Shown here one piece after another: positions 63,631 to 64,000 of a DNA stretch of 64,000 bases (position 1 is its first letter; every line of letters starts with the position of its first letter). A program made the translations under genes and the position numbers. The stretch comes from Cellulomonas sp. SLBN-39. Lineage in GTDB: Bacteria > Actinomycetota > Actinomycetes > Actinomycetales > Cellulomonadaceae. The DNA lies in NCBI RefSeq assembly GCF_006715865.1, contig NZ_VFOA01000001.1, positions 806,001 to 870,000 on the forward strand, given 5' to 3'. The notes beneath the pieces are model-generated. The model was not told the origin of the DNA, made no database searches, and saw only the letters and a program-made list of their open reading frames with translations.

Positions 63631-63670
63631 GACGACGCCCGCCGACGCCCTGCGCGCGGCGGGCGTCGTC
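63631..63670. terminator. Bidirectional terminator between ppa and the NlpC/P60 gene
   Basis: GACGACGCCCGCC pairs with GGCGGGCGTCGTC across a 14-nt loop, between converging genes. Confidence 0.8.
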
Positions 63671-63695
63671 GTGCGTGACGACTGGTGGCCCGCCG

Positions 63696-64000
63696 TCAGG
63701 GACGGCCGGCGTAGGGCATCGTCCCGGACCAGCGCATGGGCACCACGCGCAGGGGGACGCCCGGCCGTGACGCCTCGACGATCTGCCCGCCGCCGGCCCA
63801 CATGGCCACGTGGTAGATCGTGCTCGGGTCGTTCGGGTTCGACGCCCAGAACACCAGGTCGCCGGGGCGCAGCTGGTCGTAGGAGATCTTCAGGACGCCC
63901 TTGTACTGGTCGCGCGACGTGCGGTTGATGCCGACGCCGGCGTTGCGCCAGGCCGTCATCGTCAGGCCGGAGCAGTCGTACCCGGACGGGCCGGTGCCGC
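63696..64000 (-). CDS. NlpC/P60 (C40) peptidoglycan hydrolase, C-terminal part
   Basis: The gene runs off the right edge; about 101 codons of the C-terminus are visible. Catalytic Cys in GYDCSGLTM (about 63975-63981), a further conserved QYKGVLKISYDQLRPGDLVFWA, and the catalytic His in IYHVAMWAGGGQIVEA. It cleaves D-Glu-diaminopimelate-type peptide bonds in cell-wall turnover. The signal peptide and any coiled-coil or repeat domain lie outside the window. Confidence 0.93.
   Translation of the reverse strand, partial: GTGPSGYDCSGLTMTAWRNAGVGINRTSRDQYKGVLKISYDQLRPGDLVFWASNPNDPSTIYHVAMWAGGGQIVEASRPGVPLRVVPMRWSGTMPYAGRP

Overview
The window is chromosomal DNA from a very G+C-rich (about three quarters G+C by eye) actinobacterium. 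Gene content points to Cellulomonadaceae, probably Cellulomonas or a close relative. The evidence is mycothiol synthesis (mshA), Lsr2, CarD, a SenX3-RegX3-like phosphate system, a lone MsiK-type sugar-ABC ATPase, a xylose locus (xylA, xylB, ROK repressor) and a very large modular secreted GH3 glycosidase. No prophage, insertion sequence, CRISPR array or recognised defence system was seen. Most of the window is conserved core genome, with two accessory blocks.

Layout. (1) 0-10.5 kb: the end of an HbpS-like gene, tRNA-Thr(UGU), a DsbA-like thiol oxidoreductase with a small membrane protein, a membrane Ser/Thr kinase, otsA-otsB (trehalose), msiK, a DUF4032 kinase-like protein and a lone chemoreceptor. 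(2) 10.5-22.8 kb: the conserved carD-ispD-ispF...cysS-rlmB block, split by an accessory insert of about 7 kb. The insert holds a PLP amino-acid deaminase/aldolase, a TetR regulator, an aldonolactone oxidase, an MDR reductase, a small protein, and a divergent LysR/EamA pair with a textbook operator palindrome. (3) 22.8-32.3 kb: pstSCAB, regX3-senX3, phoU, gpmA and mshA, with PHO boxes at both pstS and phoU. (4) 32.4-42.9 kb: the carbohydrate block, GH3 giant, lactonase, ROK repressor, xylA, xylB. (5) 43-64 kb: a nearly unbroken minus-strand housekeeping array read as dacB - Zn metalloprotease - tilS - hpt - ftsH - folE - folP - folBK - DUF3180 - two PH-domain proteins - DUF2520 - panC - panD - nadB - nadC - lysS - a 53-residue membrane protein - lsr2. 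Many of these genes overlap by exactly 4 nt. Divergent ppa and a partial NlpC/P60 hydrolase close the window.

How it works together. Block 3 is a self-contained phosphate-sensing and uptake module. Block 4 looks like uptake-independent use of xylan or glucan breakdown products: the secreted GH3 releases sugar, and XylA/XylB feed the pentose phosphate pathway under a divergent ROK repressor. The MsiK ATPase in block 1 probably energises sugar importers encoded elsewhere. Block 5 links folate, pantothenate and NAD synthesis to tRNA charging, tRNA modification and nucleoid organisation.

The strongest pattern across the window is promoter architecture. Eleven genes that begin transcription units, or lie after a gap, have TAnnnT exactly 6 or 7 nt before the start codon and no clear Shine-Dalgarno, which predicts leaderless mRNAs. 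I found no wholly new system. The most unusual items are the 1,733-residue GH3 protein, the FolB-FolK fusion with a proline-rich linker of about 175 residues, the small lysS-lsr2 membrane protein, and the accessory insert in the carD-ispDF-cysS block.
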